A stretch of DNA of 64,000 bases from Snodgrassella sp. CFCC 13594 (lineage in GTDB: Bacteria > Pseudomonadota > Gammaproteobacteria > Burkholderiales > Neisseriaceae), in NCBI RefSeq assembly GCF_001590725.1, contig NZ_LQXR01000003.1:1-64000 (forward strand), read 5' to 3'. The notes under the pieces were generated by a model that saw nothing but the letters and a program-made list of their open reading frames with translations, did not search any database and was not told the origin of the DNA. This document shows positions 29,693 through 39,790 of the stretch, one piece after another; the stretch's first letter is position 1, and every line of letters starts with the position of its first letter. The position numbers and the translations under genes were made by a program.

Positions 29693-30318
29693 TCAGGCAT
29701 CTGCCAAGACGCGAATGATGCTTTCTTGTTGTGCGCTTTGAGTCAGGCCGCGAGAACGGATGATGTGAATGAGATCATTTTCGGCTTTATCTAAGTCTTC
29801 GTTGATGACCACGTAGTCAAATAAATAGGCTTGCTCGATTTCATTGCGCGCCTTATCCAGGCGCTTTTGTATCACTTCGGTGCTGTCTGTGCCACGGCCG
29901 GTGAGTCGCTTTGCCAATATGGCAAAAGTGGGTGGCAAAATGAAAATGCTGGTGGCTTCTGGTAATAAGCGGCGTACCTGCTCAGCGCCTTGAATATCGA
30001 TTTCCAGAATGACGTTGAAACCTTGTTGCGTTAAATGAGCGAGCCAGATGTGCTTGTGCCGTAGTAATTGCCATAAACATTGGCGTGCTCCAGAAAGGCA
30101 CTGGCGGCAATCATACGCTCAAATTCACCAGTATCAACAAAATGGTAATGAACGCCGTCTGCTTCACCTTCTCGGGGTGCGCGGGTGGTGTGTGAGATCG
30201 ATACTTTGATGTCAGTATGGTGGCTCAGTAGGCGCGAAACCAAGGTGGTTTTGCCGGTGCCAGAGGCCGCCGAAACAATGAAAATTTGGCCAGTTTTTTG
30301 CATGAGCACATCTGCCAT
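29693..30318 (-). CDS. gmk: Guanylate kinase, frame broken
   Basis: Phosphorylates GMP to GDP. The N-terminal part has the P-loop [11 protein letters not shown] and the GMP site [28 protein letters not shown]. The rest ([18 protein letters not shown], then [13 protein letters not shown]) continues in another frame. One missing base near plus 30046-30048 breaks it. Adding a base restores [20 protein letters not shown] and 208 residues, the expected length. The gene is essential in most bacteria, so this is most likely a base-calling error. The first ATG lacks a clear ribosome site and Met6 is a possible alternative start. Confidence 0.93.
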
Positions 30319-30544
30319 CAGTGAGAATATAGTCAGGCGCGCTATTATGCCACAACAGGGCTTGGTTGACTATGTGCGGTAGAGTCAAAATCAGTGGCGT
30401 CAATCGTGTGGCTATGCCAAAAATAAAGATAACTAAACGGTAATCGGGAGAGTCATGGCCGTCTTGAATAAAGAGAGAAAGTGTGCTTTCAGGCAGCCCA
30501 ATCTTGTGATTGTGTGTCTTTCATTCAGGCAAGGTTTACGCTAA

Positions 30545-32200
<1,656 letters not shown>

Positions 32201-32220
32201 TTTAAGCCATGGGTATTTTT

Positions 32221-32249
32221 AAGGCTGCCTGAACGTTTCAGGCAGCCTT
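32221..32249 (+). terminator. DUS-pair terminator of pyrG
   Basis: AAGGCTGCCTGAA then CGT then TTCAGGCAGCCTT (32221-32249), a 13-pair stem, 20 bases past the stop. Confidence 0.85.
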
Positions 32250-32459
32250 GTTTGTGTCATGCATGTGTTGTCAATTTTCCTTTGGTTGATTAAACAAAAA
32301 TAAATCAGTTGCTGGGTTGGTTGAGTCTGCTTGCTTGAGAACTGCCATGGCTGTTTTTCGGATAATCATGGTTTTTATCGTGGCGTGAGTGAATATTTTA
32401 GCTTATTGCTGTGGGTGACTCTGCTAAAATAGCGCCTGCCTGATTTTGGACCTCGTACC

Positions 32460-34613
32460 ATGAAAGCCATACCCGTTCGCGCCAGTTATATTGCCAATCT
32501 ACCGATGCTGTTGAGCATGACGCTGGCAGCCGTGTGGGTATGGCGTTTCCAAGCGATTGAAGAAAGCGCGGCCTTATTTTTGGGCATTATTGCGGGCGGG
32601 TTGGTGGACATGGATGACCGCTTAACTGGTCGCTTGCGCAATATTTTTTTCACCTTGATTCATTTTTCTTTAGCCTCGGTGGCGGTGCAACTAACCTATG
32701 GTCAACCGTGGTTGTTTTCCTGCTTGATGGTGGTCGCTGCATTTACGGTTACATTGGCCGGCGCCATTGATGTGCGGTATCGCACCATTGCTTTTGGCAC
32801 TTTATTGGTAATGCTGTACACCGTGCTCACGCACATGCCACATATCCCGTTGTATCTCAATCCGCTGATGCTGGTCTGCGGCACCGTGTTGTATAGCGTG
32901 TGCACGATTTCTTTGCATTTGATGTTTCCACACCGTCCTGCTCAGGAAAGTCTCGCCGATGCCTATCATAAGCTGGCTGATTATATGCGCGTTAAAGCGC
33001 AATTTTTCGACCCAGATGAGGCAGATTTTTTGGATGCCAAAGAAATTCGGCTGGCCATGAATAATGCGGCGGTAATTAATGTATTCAACCAGTGCCGTAG
33101 TGCTTTGTTTTATCGTTTGCGCAGCCAACACCGTCATCCACGGACCATTCGTATGTTGCAATACTATTTTGCGGCACAAAACATGCATGAGCGCATCAGC
33201 TCTCGACATGTTGAATACCGTGATTTTGCGCACAAGCTGGCGCACAGTGACCTCATCTTTCGCATCCAGCGGGTCATTGTACTGCAAGCTGAAGCCTGTC
33301 AATCGATGGCTGATGCGCTGCGCAAAGATGAAGATTATGCCTATGACGATATTTTGAGTCGTGCCGGTACAGGCTTGCGCCAAGCTTTTAAGTTATACCG
33401 CGACGAACATGCCCACGATGCAGGCATTCCTTATTTGAAACAGCTGATAGACAACGTACTGGCCATTAGTGAACAGTTGCACCGATTGCCGTACATGCAA
33501 GACGTGAGCCAAGTGAGCAATGGCGATGAAACCCGCATCGCGGGGCAAGACGTGGATCGCATTCGTGATATTTTACCGGCATTGCGAAACCATTTGAATT
33601 TTGAATCATCGGTGTTTCGCCATGCTGTGCGTTTGGCTATTCTCACTGCTGCCAGCTGCTTGATTGTGGAGCTCTTTCATCTGCCCATGGGCTACTGGAT
33701 TTTGCTCACTGGCGTGATTGTGTGTCAACCTAACTATTCGGCGACGACCACGCGTTTGAAGCAACGCATTTTGGGAACTTTATTGGGTGTGTTGGTGGGC
33801 TCAGCCGTGCCTTATTTCGCCCCCAATTTACCTGGGAAATTGCTGATTGTGGTGGCGGGAGCTACGTTGTTCTTCGTGTTTCGTACTCGGCGATATAGTT
33901 TTTCTACATTTTTTATCACCATTCAGGTATTGGCTGGGTTCTCAATCCTCGGCATGGATACGCCATCGGCCATGTTATCGCGTTTTGTGGATACATTGCT
34001 GGGTTCGGCGCTGGCCTGGTGTGCAGTGTCCTATTTATGGCCAGACTGGCATTATTTAACCTTGGGTAAAACGGCGCAGCGAGCACTGCAAGGCGATGCC
34101 GAATACTTGCGCCAGGTGGCCCATCAATTACACAGCGGACACGCCGATGACGTGGTTTACCGTACCGCGCGTCGCGTGGCACACGAACGTGCCGTGGCAT
34201 TGAGTGCAGCCGTATCGGATATGTCAATAGAGCCCAAAAAATATGGTTCACGCTTGCCGGATGCACTCACATTATTACAGCTAAATTACGCGCTCATCAG
34301 CAGTATTTCGGCATTGGGTGCAATGCGTGCGCAAGATGATGAACAAAAATGGCCGCTGATGGAAGCCGATTTTATGCGGCAATTTCATCTTGTGGCGGAG
34401 GACATGGTTCGCTTGATGGGCCAACCACCCGATGATCACAGCATCGAAACTTTGGCACACATTCAGCAACAATTACGCGCCTTTGAGCCGGCTGACGAGG
34501 ATGATGATGTGGTCAAACATGTGCTGTGGTCGCAATTGCAGCGCATCGCTGATCGTCTCAAGCCTTATTTTGATACGTTACAGCATGAAATTGACTTGAA
34601 GCAGGTTGCCTGA
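32460..34613 (+). CDS. yccS: FUSC-family membrane protein, YccS-like
   Basis: 717 residues with two membrane blocks: N-terminal (NLPMLLSMTLAAVWVW, LFLGIIAGGLVDMDDRLTGR, SCLMVVAAFTVTLAGAID, PLMLVCGTVLYSVCTISLHL) and central (GYWILLTGVIVCQPNYSATT, KLLIVVAGATLFFVFRT), each followed by a long cytoplasmic helical part. This is the YccS/YhfK arrangement, distantly related to aromatic acid exporters. The substrate is unknown. YccS-specific words such as HLMFPHRPAQESLADAYHKL and LFYRLRSQHRHPRT support the subfamily. It stands alone, with no clear promoter seen by eye. Confidence 0.88.
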   Translation: MKAIPVRASYIANLPMLLSMTLAAVWVWRFQAIEESAALFLGIIAGGLVDMDDRLTGRLRNIFFTLIHFSLASVAVQLTYGQPWLFSCLMVVAAFTVTLAGAIDVRYRTIAFGTLLVMLYTVLTHMPHIPLYLNPLMLVCGTVLYSVCTISLHLMFPHRPAQESLADAYHKLADYMRVKAQFFDPDEADFLDAKEIRLAMNNAAVINVFNQCRSALFYRLRSQHRHPRTIRMLQYYFAAQNMHERISSRHVEYRDFAHKLAHSDLIFRIQRVIVLQAEACQSMADALRKDEDYAYDDILSRAGTGLRQAFKLYRDEHAHDAGIPYLKQLIDNVLAISEQLHRLPYMQDVSQVSNGDETRIAGQDVDRIRDILPALRNHLNFESSVFRHAVRLAILTAASCLIVELFHLPMGYWILLTGVIVCQPNYSATTTRLKQRILGTLLGVLVGSAVPYFAPNLPGKLLIVVAGATLFFVFRTRRYSFSTFFITIQVLAGFSILGMDTPSAMLSRFVDTLLGSALAWCAVSYLWPDWHYLTLGKTAQRALQGDAEYLRQVAHQLHSGHADDVVYRTARRVAHERAVALSAAVSDMSIEPKKYGSRLPDALTLLQLNYALISSISALGAMRAQDDEQKWPLMEADFMRQFHLVAEDMVRLMGQPPDDHSIETLAHIQQQLRAFEPADEDDDVVKHVLWSQLQRIADRLKPYFDTLQHEIDLKQVA

Positions 34614-34684
34614 ACGCAGGTGTATGCTGGGTAGTGCGCGCGAGGTGTTCATTTTTTGCGGGATGGCTGACGAATGATCAAAAA

Positions 34685-34708
34685 AAGCCGACCAGGGCCG
34701 GTCGGCTT
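34685..34708 (-). terminator. Rho-independent terminator of the monooxygenase gene
   Basis: AAGCCGACC and GGTCGGCTT form a nine-pair stem with a six-base loop, followed on the minus strand by a T run. It lies between two convergent genes. Confidence 0.85.
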
Positions 34709-34728
34709 GTGATGAGGAATGATTTTTT

Positions 34729-35991
34729 TCATGCCAAACGCTTGGCGGTGCCGTGGTATTCGCGGTATTTGCGCTGAATGTCGATGTGGTCAGCGATGCG
34801 CTTGGCGTCATGCCAGACACCCCAAATGAAACTGGAACCACGTCCAGACAAATAAGGCAAACCCAAGAAATACACACCAGGTTCGGTCGAAATACCTTGT
34901 GTATGGCGGGGTCGGCCATTTTCATCAAATGCATCCACGTCCAACCAACTAAAATCCAAAGCAAAGCCAGATGCCCAAATAATGCTGCTGATACCGGCTT
35001 GAGCTAAATTCAAACTTAAAATGGGCTGAGTAATGCATGCTGGATCTGGCAGCAGTTCGCGTGCAGCCGGTTCGGGTGGCAAATCCAATTCATTGCGCTC
35101 GATGTATGCATCGGCGGCATCCAAAATGGCGATATAGGCGGCTTCACCTTCATGGACATTGGCGGCTAAATCATCGGCAAAAGTCACTTCTTTGTCGGTA
35201 AATGAGCGGGTCATGCCCACCAAAGTAATGCCTTCTTGTGCCAAGCGTTTGAAATCGATGTTGACGCCGCCATGGGCACCGCTAACGGCCAAACCTTTGA
35301 GCGGGCCATTGTCTGTTTTAACCATGTCCCAGCCACCCAATACGCCTAGCCACCATACATTGTCACGATTACGGTAACGGCGGGGTGGACGTTCATGCTT
35401 GCCCACAGACAAATACACCTTTTTACCGGCTCGGTTTAATTCGTCGGCAATTTGTACGCCGGATGAGCCGCCACCAATCACCAATACTGCGCCTTCAGGC
35501 AACTGTTGGGGATTGCGGTATGCATCCGAATGGATTTGATACAGATCGGAGTCTTTGGGGGCAATGGCCGGAATCACGGCCTTTTGGAAAGGGCCGGTGG
35601 CAGCCACCACGCGTTGGGCTAAATAGCGGCCATCTGTGGTTTCGACCACAAAGCCCGCACCTTGCTGGTTGTGCTGGACTGACAATACAGTAACCCCTGT
35701 TTTGATGGGCGCGTTGAATTTTTTGGCGTAGGCTTCCATGTATTCCGCCACTTGTTCGTGGGGTACAAAGGCATCTGGATCAGCAGCAAATTCCATATTG
35801 GGGAAACGGTCGTGCCAGCAAGGCCCATTGGCCACCAGTGAGTCCCAACGGCGGGTTCGCCAAGCTTCGGCAATGCGGTTTTTTTCCAACACCACATGAT
35901 CGATGCCGAGGTTGCTCAGGTGTTCACTCATAGCGACGCCGGCTTGGCCTCCGCCGACCACCAAAGTATCAATGGAAATGGTTGCTGTCAT
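34729..35991 (-). CDS. Flavin-dependent monooxygenase-like oxidoreductase (CzcO type)
   Basis: 420 residues from the ATG at 35991, which follows AAGGAA. The FAD fold is TLVVGGGQAGVAMSEHL, the characteristic RTRRWDSLVANGPCWHDRFP follows, and the NADPH fold is VLVIGGGSSGVQIADELNRA, with a HSDAYRNP motif near it. This is the layout of FMO/CzcO-type enzymes that oxygenate nitrogen or sulfur or do Baeyer-Villiger chemistry. It faces away from a cluster with a Rid-like protein, a DUF1028 protein, a LysR regulator and an M20 deacylase, so all five may form one pathway. The substrate cannot be deduced. Confidence 0.82.
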   Translation of the reverse strand: MTATISIDTLVVGGGQAGVAMSEHLSNLGIDHVVLEKNRIAEAWRTRRWDSLVANGPCWHDRFPNMEFAADPDAFVPHEQVAEYMEAYAKKFNAPIKTGVTVLSVQHNQQGAGFVVETTDGRYLAQRVVAATGPFQKAVIPAIAPKDSDLYQIHSDAYRNPQQLPEGAVLVIGGGSSGVQIADELNRAGKKVYLSVGKHERPPRRYRNRDNVWWLGVLGGWDMVKTDNGPLKGLAVSGAHGGVNIDFKRLAQEGITLVGMTRSFTDKEVTFADDLAANVHEGEAAYIAILDAADAYIERNELDLPPEPAARELLPDPACITQPILSLNLAQAGISSIIWASGFALDFSWLDVDAFDENGRPRHTQGISTEPGVYFLGLPYLSGRGSSFIWGVWHDAKRIADHIDIQRKYREYHGTAKRLA

Positions 35992-36335
35992 GTTGTTTTC
36001 CTTAAGTTGTGCGCTCATGCGTTCACGCGATGGCGCGGCTGTGTTTCAGGCAGCCTGTTTGGGGTATTACGCGACAGGCGGCTTGTTGATGGTGCCAATA
36101 TAGGCAGCTTCTTGCCTCGGCGAAAATCGCATTAGCCAAAGCTTTGCATCGGAAAAATTGAAGTGGCACTTGCTTGCCTGAAACCCGGTATGAAACAGCA
36201 ACATGGCCAATGTCATTAGTTTGGGCATTGGGTTGGTACGGTTTTTTTGAATGGCATACTTAAAAAAGCCTAATTGTGTTGGCGTCTGAGCCGGCGATAA
36301 TGACAACACCTCAACTGATTTGCAGGAGCTTGATC
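35992..36335. other. Intergenic, 344 bases, divergent control region of the monooxygenase and Rid clusters
   Basis: Lies between divergent gene sets, so a LysR-type operator is expected here. I see no clean T-N11-A palindrome. A DUS is at 36045-36056. No gene. Confidence 0.4.
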
Positions 36336-36749
36336 ATGAAACACACACGCATTCGTCCATTTAATACCAAAGACACTTATCCAGAACAAAATTTAGACAA
36401 TGATTTGTGCCAGGCTGTGGTAGCCAGTGGTCGAACAGTGTTTTTGCGGGGCCAGATCGGCCAGAATCTTGACACCTCTGAAAATGTGGGTGTGGGTGAT
36501 GTGGAGGCTCAAGCCGAGCAAGCGATGGCCAACATCAAAATGTTGTTGGAAGAAGCAGGCGGCGAATTGGAGGATATTTGCAAGATCACCATTTATTTGA
36601 TTGACCCGCGTTATCGGGAAGTGGTCTACCGCACAGTAGGTCGGTGGTTGAAAGGTGTTTACCCTGTGTCTACTGGTATCGTGGTATCAGCCTTGGCTCG
36701 CCCCGAGTGGCTGGTGGAAATTGATGCTACTGCCGTTATCCCGAATTAA
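36336..36749 (+). CDS. Rid (YjgF/YER057c/UK114) family protein, non-archetypal
   Basis: About 137 residues from the ATG at 36336, which follows AGGAG. Family words: GRTVFLRGQIGQNLDTSEN, QAEQAMANIKMLLEEAGGEL, ICKITIYLIDPRYREVVYRT. In archetypal RidA the imine-deaminase arginine lies in YPARSCV; here that segment is YPVSTGI, so the Arg is replaced. It may therefore bind or process another compound. First gene of a run with the DUF1028 and LysR genes and the M20 deacylase, all on the plus strand with short gaps. Confidence 0.85.
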   Translation: MKHTRIRPFNTKDTYPEQNLDNDLCQAVVASGRTVFLRGQIGQNLDTSENVGVGDVEAQAEQAMANIKMLLEEAGGELEDICKITIYLIDPRYREVVYRTVGRWLKGVYPVSTGIVVSALARPEWLVEIDATAVIPN

Positions 36750-36782
36750 TCACGCCAACCATCTTTGCTAGGGGAGCACGTC

Positions 36783-37457
36783 ATGACTTTTTCGATTATT
36801 GCCCGTTGTCGTGAAACCGGTCAATTTGGTGCCGCCATTTCATCTTCTTCTCCGGCGGTGGCTTCGCGCTGCATTCGGGCGCGTGCAGGCATTGGTGTCG
36901 CGGCCAGCCAAAATGTCACCGATCCCCAGTTGGCCAATGTGTTGTTGGATTTGGTGAAATACGACTTGACGCCCAAGCAAGCACTGGCTGAATTGCAAAA
37001 CAGCACCGAATTCATCGCTTATCGGCAATTGGCTGTGCTCAATGCGACGGATGAACCGGCGGCATTTAGCGGTGTGCACACTTTAGGGGTGTTTCATACT
37101 TCAGTGGGCAAAGATGCAGTGTGTTCAGGCAACCTGTTGGCGGCCCCAAGCGTTACCGATACTATGTTGGCCGCTTTTGATGCGGCAACAGGGGTGCTCG
37201 CCGAACGGTTAATGGCCGCGATGCAAGCCGGCGTGGCCGCAGGCGGGGAGGCCGGGCCAGTTCATTCAGCAGGGCTCATGGTAGTGGATAAAATGCCTTG
37301 GCCCGTGGTGGATTTGCGCGTTGATTGGGCTGAGCAAGATCCGATTGCGGAACTGTATGCGGCATGGAAGGTGTATGAGCCGCAAATGGTGAGTTATGTT
37401 CAGCGGGCACTAAATCCCACATTGGCACCCAGCTATGGCGTGCCCGGTGATTTATAA
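36783..37457 (+). CDS. DUF1028 family protein (Ntn-hydrolase-like fold)
   Basis: 224 residues from the ATG at 36783, which follows GGGGAG. The N-terminus MTFSIIARCRETGQFGAAI and the words ARAGIGVAASQNVTDPQL, CSGNLLAAPSVTDTML and GGEAGPVHSAGLMVVD are typical of DUF1028. The fold resembles N-terminal nucleophile hydrolases, suggesting amide hydrolysis, but no reaction is established. It sits 33 bases after the Rid gene. Confidence 0.85.
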   Translation: MTFSIIARCRETGQFGAAISSSSPAVASRCIRARAGIGVAASQNVTDPQLANVLLDLVKYDLTPKQALAELQNSTEFIAYRQLAVLNATDEPAAFSGVHTLGVFHTSVGKDAVCSGNLLAAPSVTDTMLAAFDAATGVLAERLMAAMQAGVAAGGEAGPVHSAGLMVVDKMPWPVVDLRVDWAEQDPIAELYAAWKVYEPQMVSYVQRALNPTLAPSYGVPGDL

Positions 37458-37488
37458 TGGTGTCACAACCATTAGTTGAAGGTCTGTT

Positions 37489-38490
37489 ATGCTGAATCGG
37501 ATTTCTTTGCGTCAAATGGAGTATTTCGTGGCCACAGCCGAGAGTGGCAGTATCATCAATGCCTCCGAAAAAATCCATGTATCCTCACCTTCTATTTCAG
37601 CCGCCATTGCGCACATTGAGTCTGAATTACAGGTGCAGCTATTTGTGCGCCAACATGCCAAAGGCTTGCAGTTAACACCAGTTGGCGAGCAAGTGGTGGC
37701 TGCTTGTCGGCAGATATTGGGGCAGGCTGGGGGGCTTTACAGCTTGGCTTCAGACTATTCGGGTGCCATTCGCGGCCCGCTGAAGCTGGGTTGTTTCCCC
37801 GCTTTTGCGCCCATGATCTACGCAGAAATCATTTATGGATTCACGCGTTTGTATCCACAAGTAAATTTACAGTTTGCGGAAGAAGATCATCAGGGTTTGG
37901 TGGAAAAGCTACTCAACCAAGAAATCGATGTGGCTTTAACCTATGATTTGAACATCAATGACAAGCTGATTCAGTTTGAGCCATTGGCGAGTTTGCCCCC
38001 ACATGTGTTGGTGAGTGAGTCACATCCTTTGGCAGAGCAGGTGGCAGTGACCATGGAAGAGTTGGTGGATTACCCCATGGTGTTGCTCGACATGCCCTAC
38101 AGCAGCGAATATTTTATTTCTTTATTTCGCGAGCGCAATCTGAATCCCAATGTGCAGTATGCGTCAAAGTCTGCGGATGTGGTGCGCAGTATGGTGGCCA
38201 ATGGTTTGGGTTACACCATTTTGAATGTGCGCCCCAAATCGAATTACTCTCTAGATGGCAAGCGCTTGGTGCGTATTCGCTTATCAGGTCAGCACCGTCC
38301 GATGTTATTGGGTTTGTCGACCAGCAAAGTGGGGGCGCAGAACAACGTGACTGAGGCTTTTATGAGCCGCTGTCGTGCCTATATTTCCGATCAATACATT
38401 CCGGGCATGAGTGCGCCGCACTTTTTTGATCCACATATCACCCATAACGATGGTGCGGATGAACCGGATGATGGTGAAAAGAGTCAATGA
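37489..38490 (+). CDS. LysR-type transcriptional regulator
   Basis: 333 residues. The winged helix is at the N-terminus (RQMEYFVATAESGSIINASE, SSPSISAAIAHIESELQVQL). The effector domain follows from about residue 95 (GPLKLGCFPAFAPMIYAEII, EIDVALTYDLNIN). A tail of about 30 residues after the domain is charged and probably disordered. Its ATGA overlap with the M20 gene and its place inside the cluster indicate that it controls the cluster, with its effector probably a substrate of the pathway. Confidence 0.9.
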   Translation: MLNRISLRQMEYFVATAESGSIINASEKIHVSSPSISAAIAHIESELQVQLFVRQHAKGLQLTPVGEQVVAACRQILGQAGGLYSLASDYSGAIRGPLKLGCFPAFAPMIYAEIIYGFTRLYPQVNLQFAEEDHQGLVEKLLNQEIDVALTYDLNINDKLIQFEPLASLPPHVLVSESHPLAEQVAVTMEELVDYPMVLLDMPYSSEYFISLFRERNLNPNVQYASKSADVVRSMVANGLGYTILNVRPKSNYSLDGKRLVRIRLSGQHRPMLLGLSTSKVGAQNNVTEAFMSRCRAYISDQYIPGMSAPHFFDPHITHNDGADEPDDGEKSQ

Positions 38491-39632
38491 TGTCTTTGTC
38501 TGCCAGTGCTGAATTGTTAAAAACCTTAGTGTCGTTTGATACCACCTCGGCTAAATCCAATTTAGAGTTGATCTATTATGTGGAGGGGTTGCTGAACCAA
38601 GCGGGTATTGCTGCCGAGTTGGTGTTCAATGAAGACCAGACCAAGGCCAATTTGTTTGCGTCTATTGGCCCTAAGGATAAGCCCGGCATTGTGTTGTCGG
38701 GGCATACCGATGTGGTACCAGTGGCGGGGCAGCAATGGGACACCGAGCCATTTCAGGCAACCCTAAAAGACAATAAGCTCTATGGGCGTGGCACCGCAGA
38801 TATGAAGGGATTTGTGGCCTGTGCCATCCATGCTTTTTTGCAGGCGGCTCGGTTGGATTTACACACACCGCTGCATTTGTGCTTGTCCTATGACGAGGAA
38901 GTGGGCTGTATTGGCGTGCGTACTTTGTTAACGGTATTGGGGCATCAGTTGGTGGCGCCCAAGCTTTGTGTGATTGGTGAACCTACCCTCATGCAAATCG
39001 CCACTGGCCACAAAGGCAAAGCTGTGTATCAAGCCATTTGCCGTGGTCAGGAAGGGCATTCTGCGATGGCGCCGCAGTACATGAACGCCATTCATGTGGC
39101 TGCTGATCTGATTGACGGCATTCGTGCCACGCAACAGCAGTTGGCCCAAGAGGGTGCTCAAGACGATGCGTATGAAGTCCCTTATACCACCTTGCATGTG
39201 GGCAAAATTGCGGGTGGCAAAGCGTTGAATATTGTGCCCAATGAATGTGTCGTGGATTTTGAGATTCGTCATTTGGCCGATGAGGCACCGCAGGACTTGG
39301 TGGAAGCAGTGGAAGCCCATGTGCACGAACATCATCCTAAATCTGTCTCTTGGCTGAACATTGAAGCCGTAAACCAGTATCCGGGTCTGAATACCCCCAC
39401 AACCATTGATGCCGTGCGTTTTTTGCAGGCCTGTTTGCCGGAAAATACGCCGCTGGGGAAAATTGCTTTTGGCACCGAAGGCGGCTTATTTACCCAAACG
39501 TTTGCCAGCCCGGTATTGGTGTGTGGGCCGGGTTCCATTGACGTAGCACACAAGCCGAATGAATATGTGGCTTTGAGTCAATTGGATTTATGCGATGCTT
39601 TTTTGCAGCAACTCATCGCCCGATTGCATTGA
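38487..39632 (+). CDS. argE: M20 family deacylase, acetylornithine deacetylase (ArgE)-like
   Basis: 381 residues. The metal ligands of M20 enzymes are present: GHTDVVPV (His, Asp), YGRGTADMKG (bridging Asp), SYDEEVGCIG (general base and ligand Glu), GEPT and DVAHKPNEYV near the end. Closest to ArgE-type amidases that remove acyl groups from amino acids. It overlaps the LysR gene by four bases and shares its cluster with Rid and DUF1028 proteins, so the true substrate may be another N-acyl compound rather than acetylornithine. The symbol is based on family only. Confidence 0.8.
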   Translation: MMSLSASAELLKTLVSFDTTSAKSNLELIYYVEGLLNQAGIAAELVFNEDQTKANLFASIGPKDKPGIVLSGHTDVVPVAGQQWDTEPFQATLKDNKLYGRGTADMKGFVACAIHAFLQAARLDLHTPLHLCLSYDEEVGCIGVRTLLTVLGHQLVAPKLCVIGEPTLMQIATGHKGKAVYQAICRGQEGHSAMAPQYMNAIHVAADLIDGIRATQQQLAQEGAQDDAYEVPYTTLHVGKIAGGKALNIVPNECVVDFEIRHLADEAPQDLVEAVEAHVHEHHPKSVSWLNIEAVNQYPGLNTPTTIDAVRFLQACLPENTPLGKIAFGTEGGLFTQTFASPVLVCGPGSIDVAHKPNEYVALSQLDLCDAFLQQLIARLH

Positions 39633-39652
39633 GGGGGACATGCGCGCCACTT

Positions 39653-39680
39653 AGGCTGCCTGAATGCATTCAGGCAGCCT
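39653..39680 (+). terminator. DUS-pair terminator of the M20 gene
   Basis: AGGCTGCCTGAA (39653-39664), a four-base loop and TTCAGGCAGCCT (39669-39680) form a 12-pair stem. Confidence 0.8.
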
Positions 39681-39706
39681 GATTCAGATGCGGTGACATG
39701 GATGAC

Positions 39707-39742
39707 CAACAGCCCTTATTACGTTTGCAATAAGGGCTGTTG
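39707..39742 (-). terminator. Hairpin between convergent genes, probably the prpF terminator
   Basis: CAACAGCCCTTATT and AATAAGGGCTGTTG form a perfect 14-pair stem with an eight-base loop, 49 bases beyond the prpF stop. Confidence 0.65.
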
Positions 39743-39790
39743 TTTGTCTGTTAGAAATGCCTCATTGGCCATTGTGGCCATGTCTAAGGG

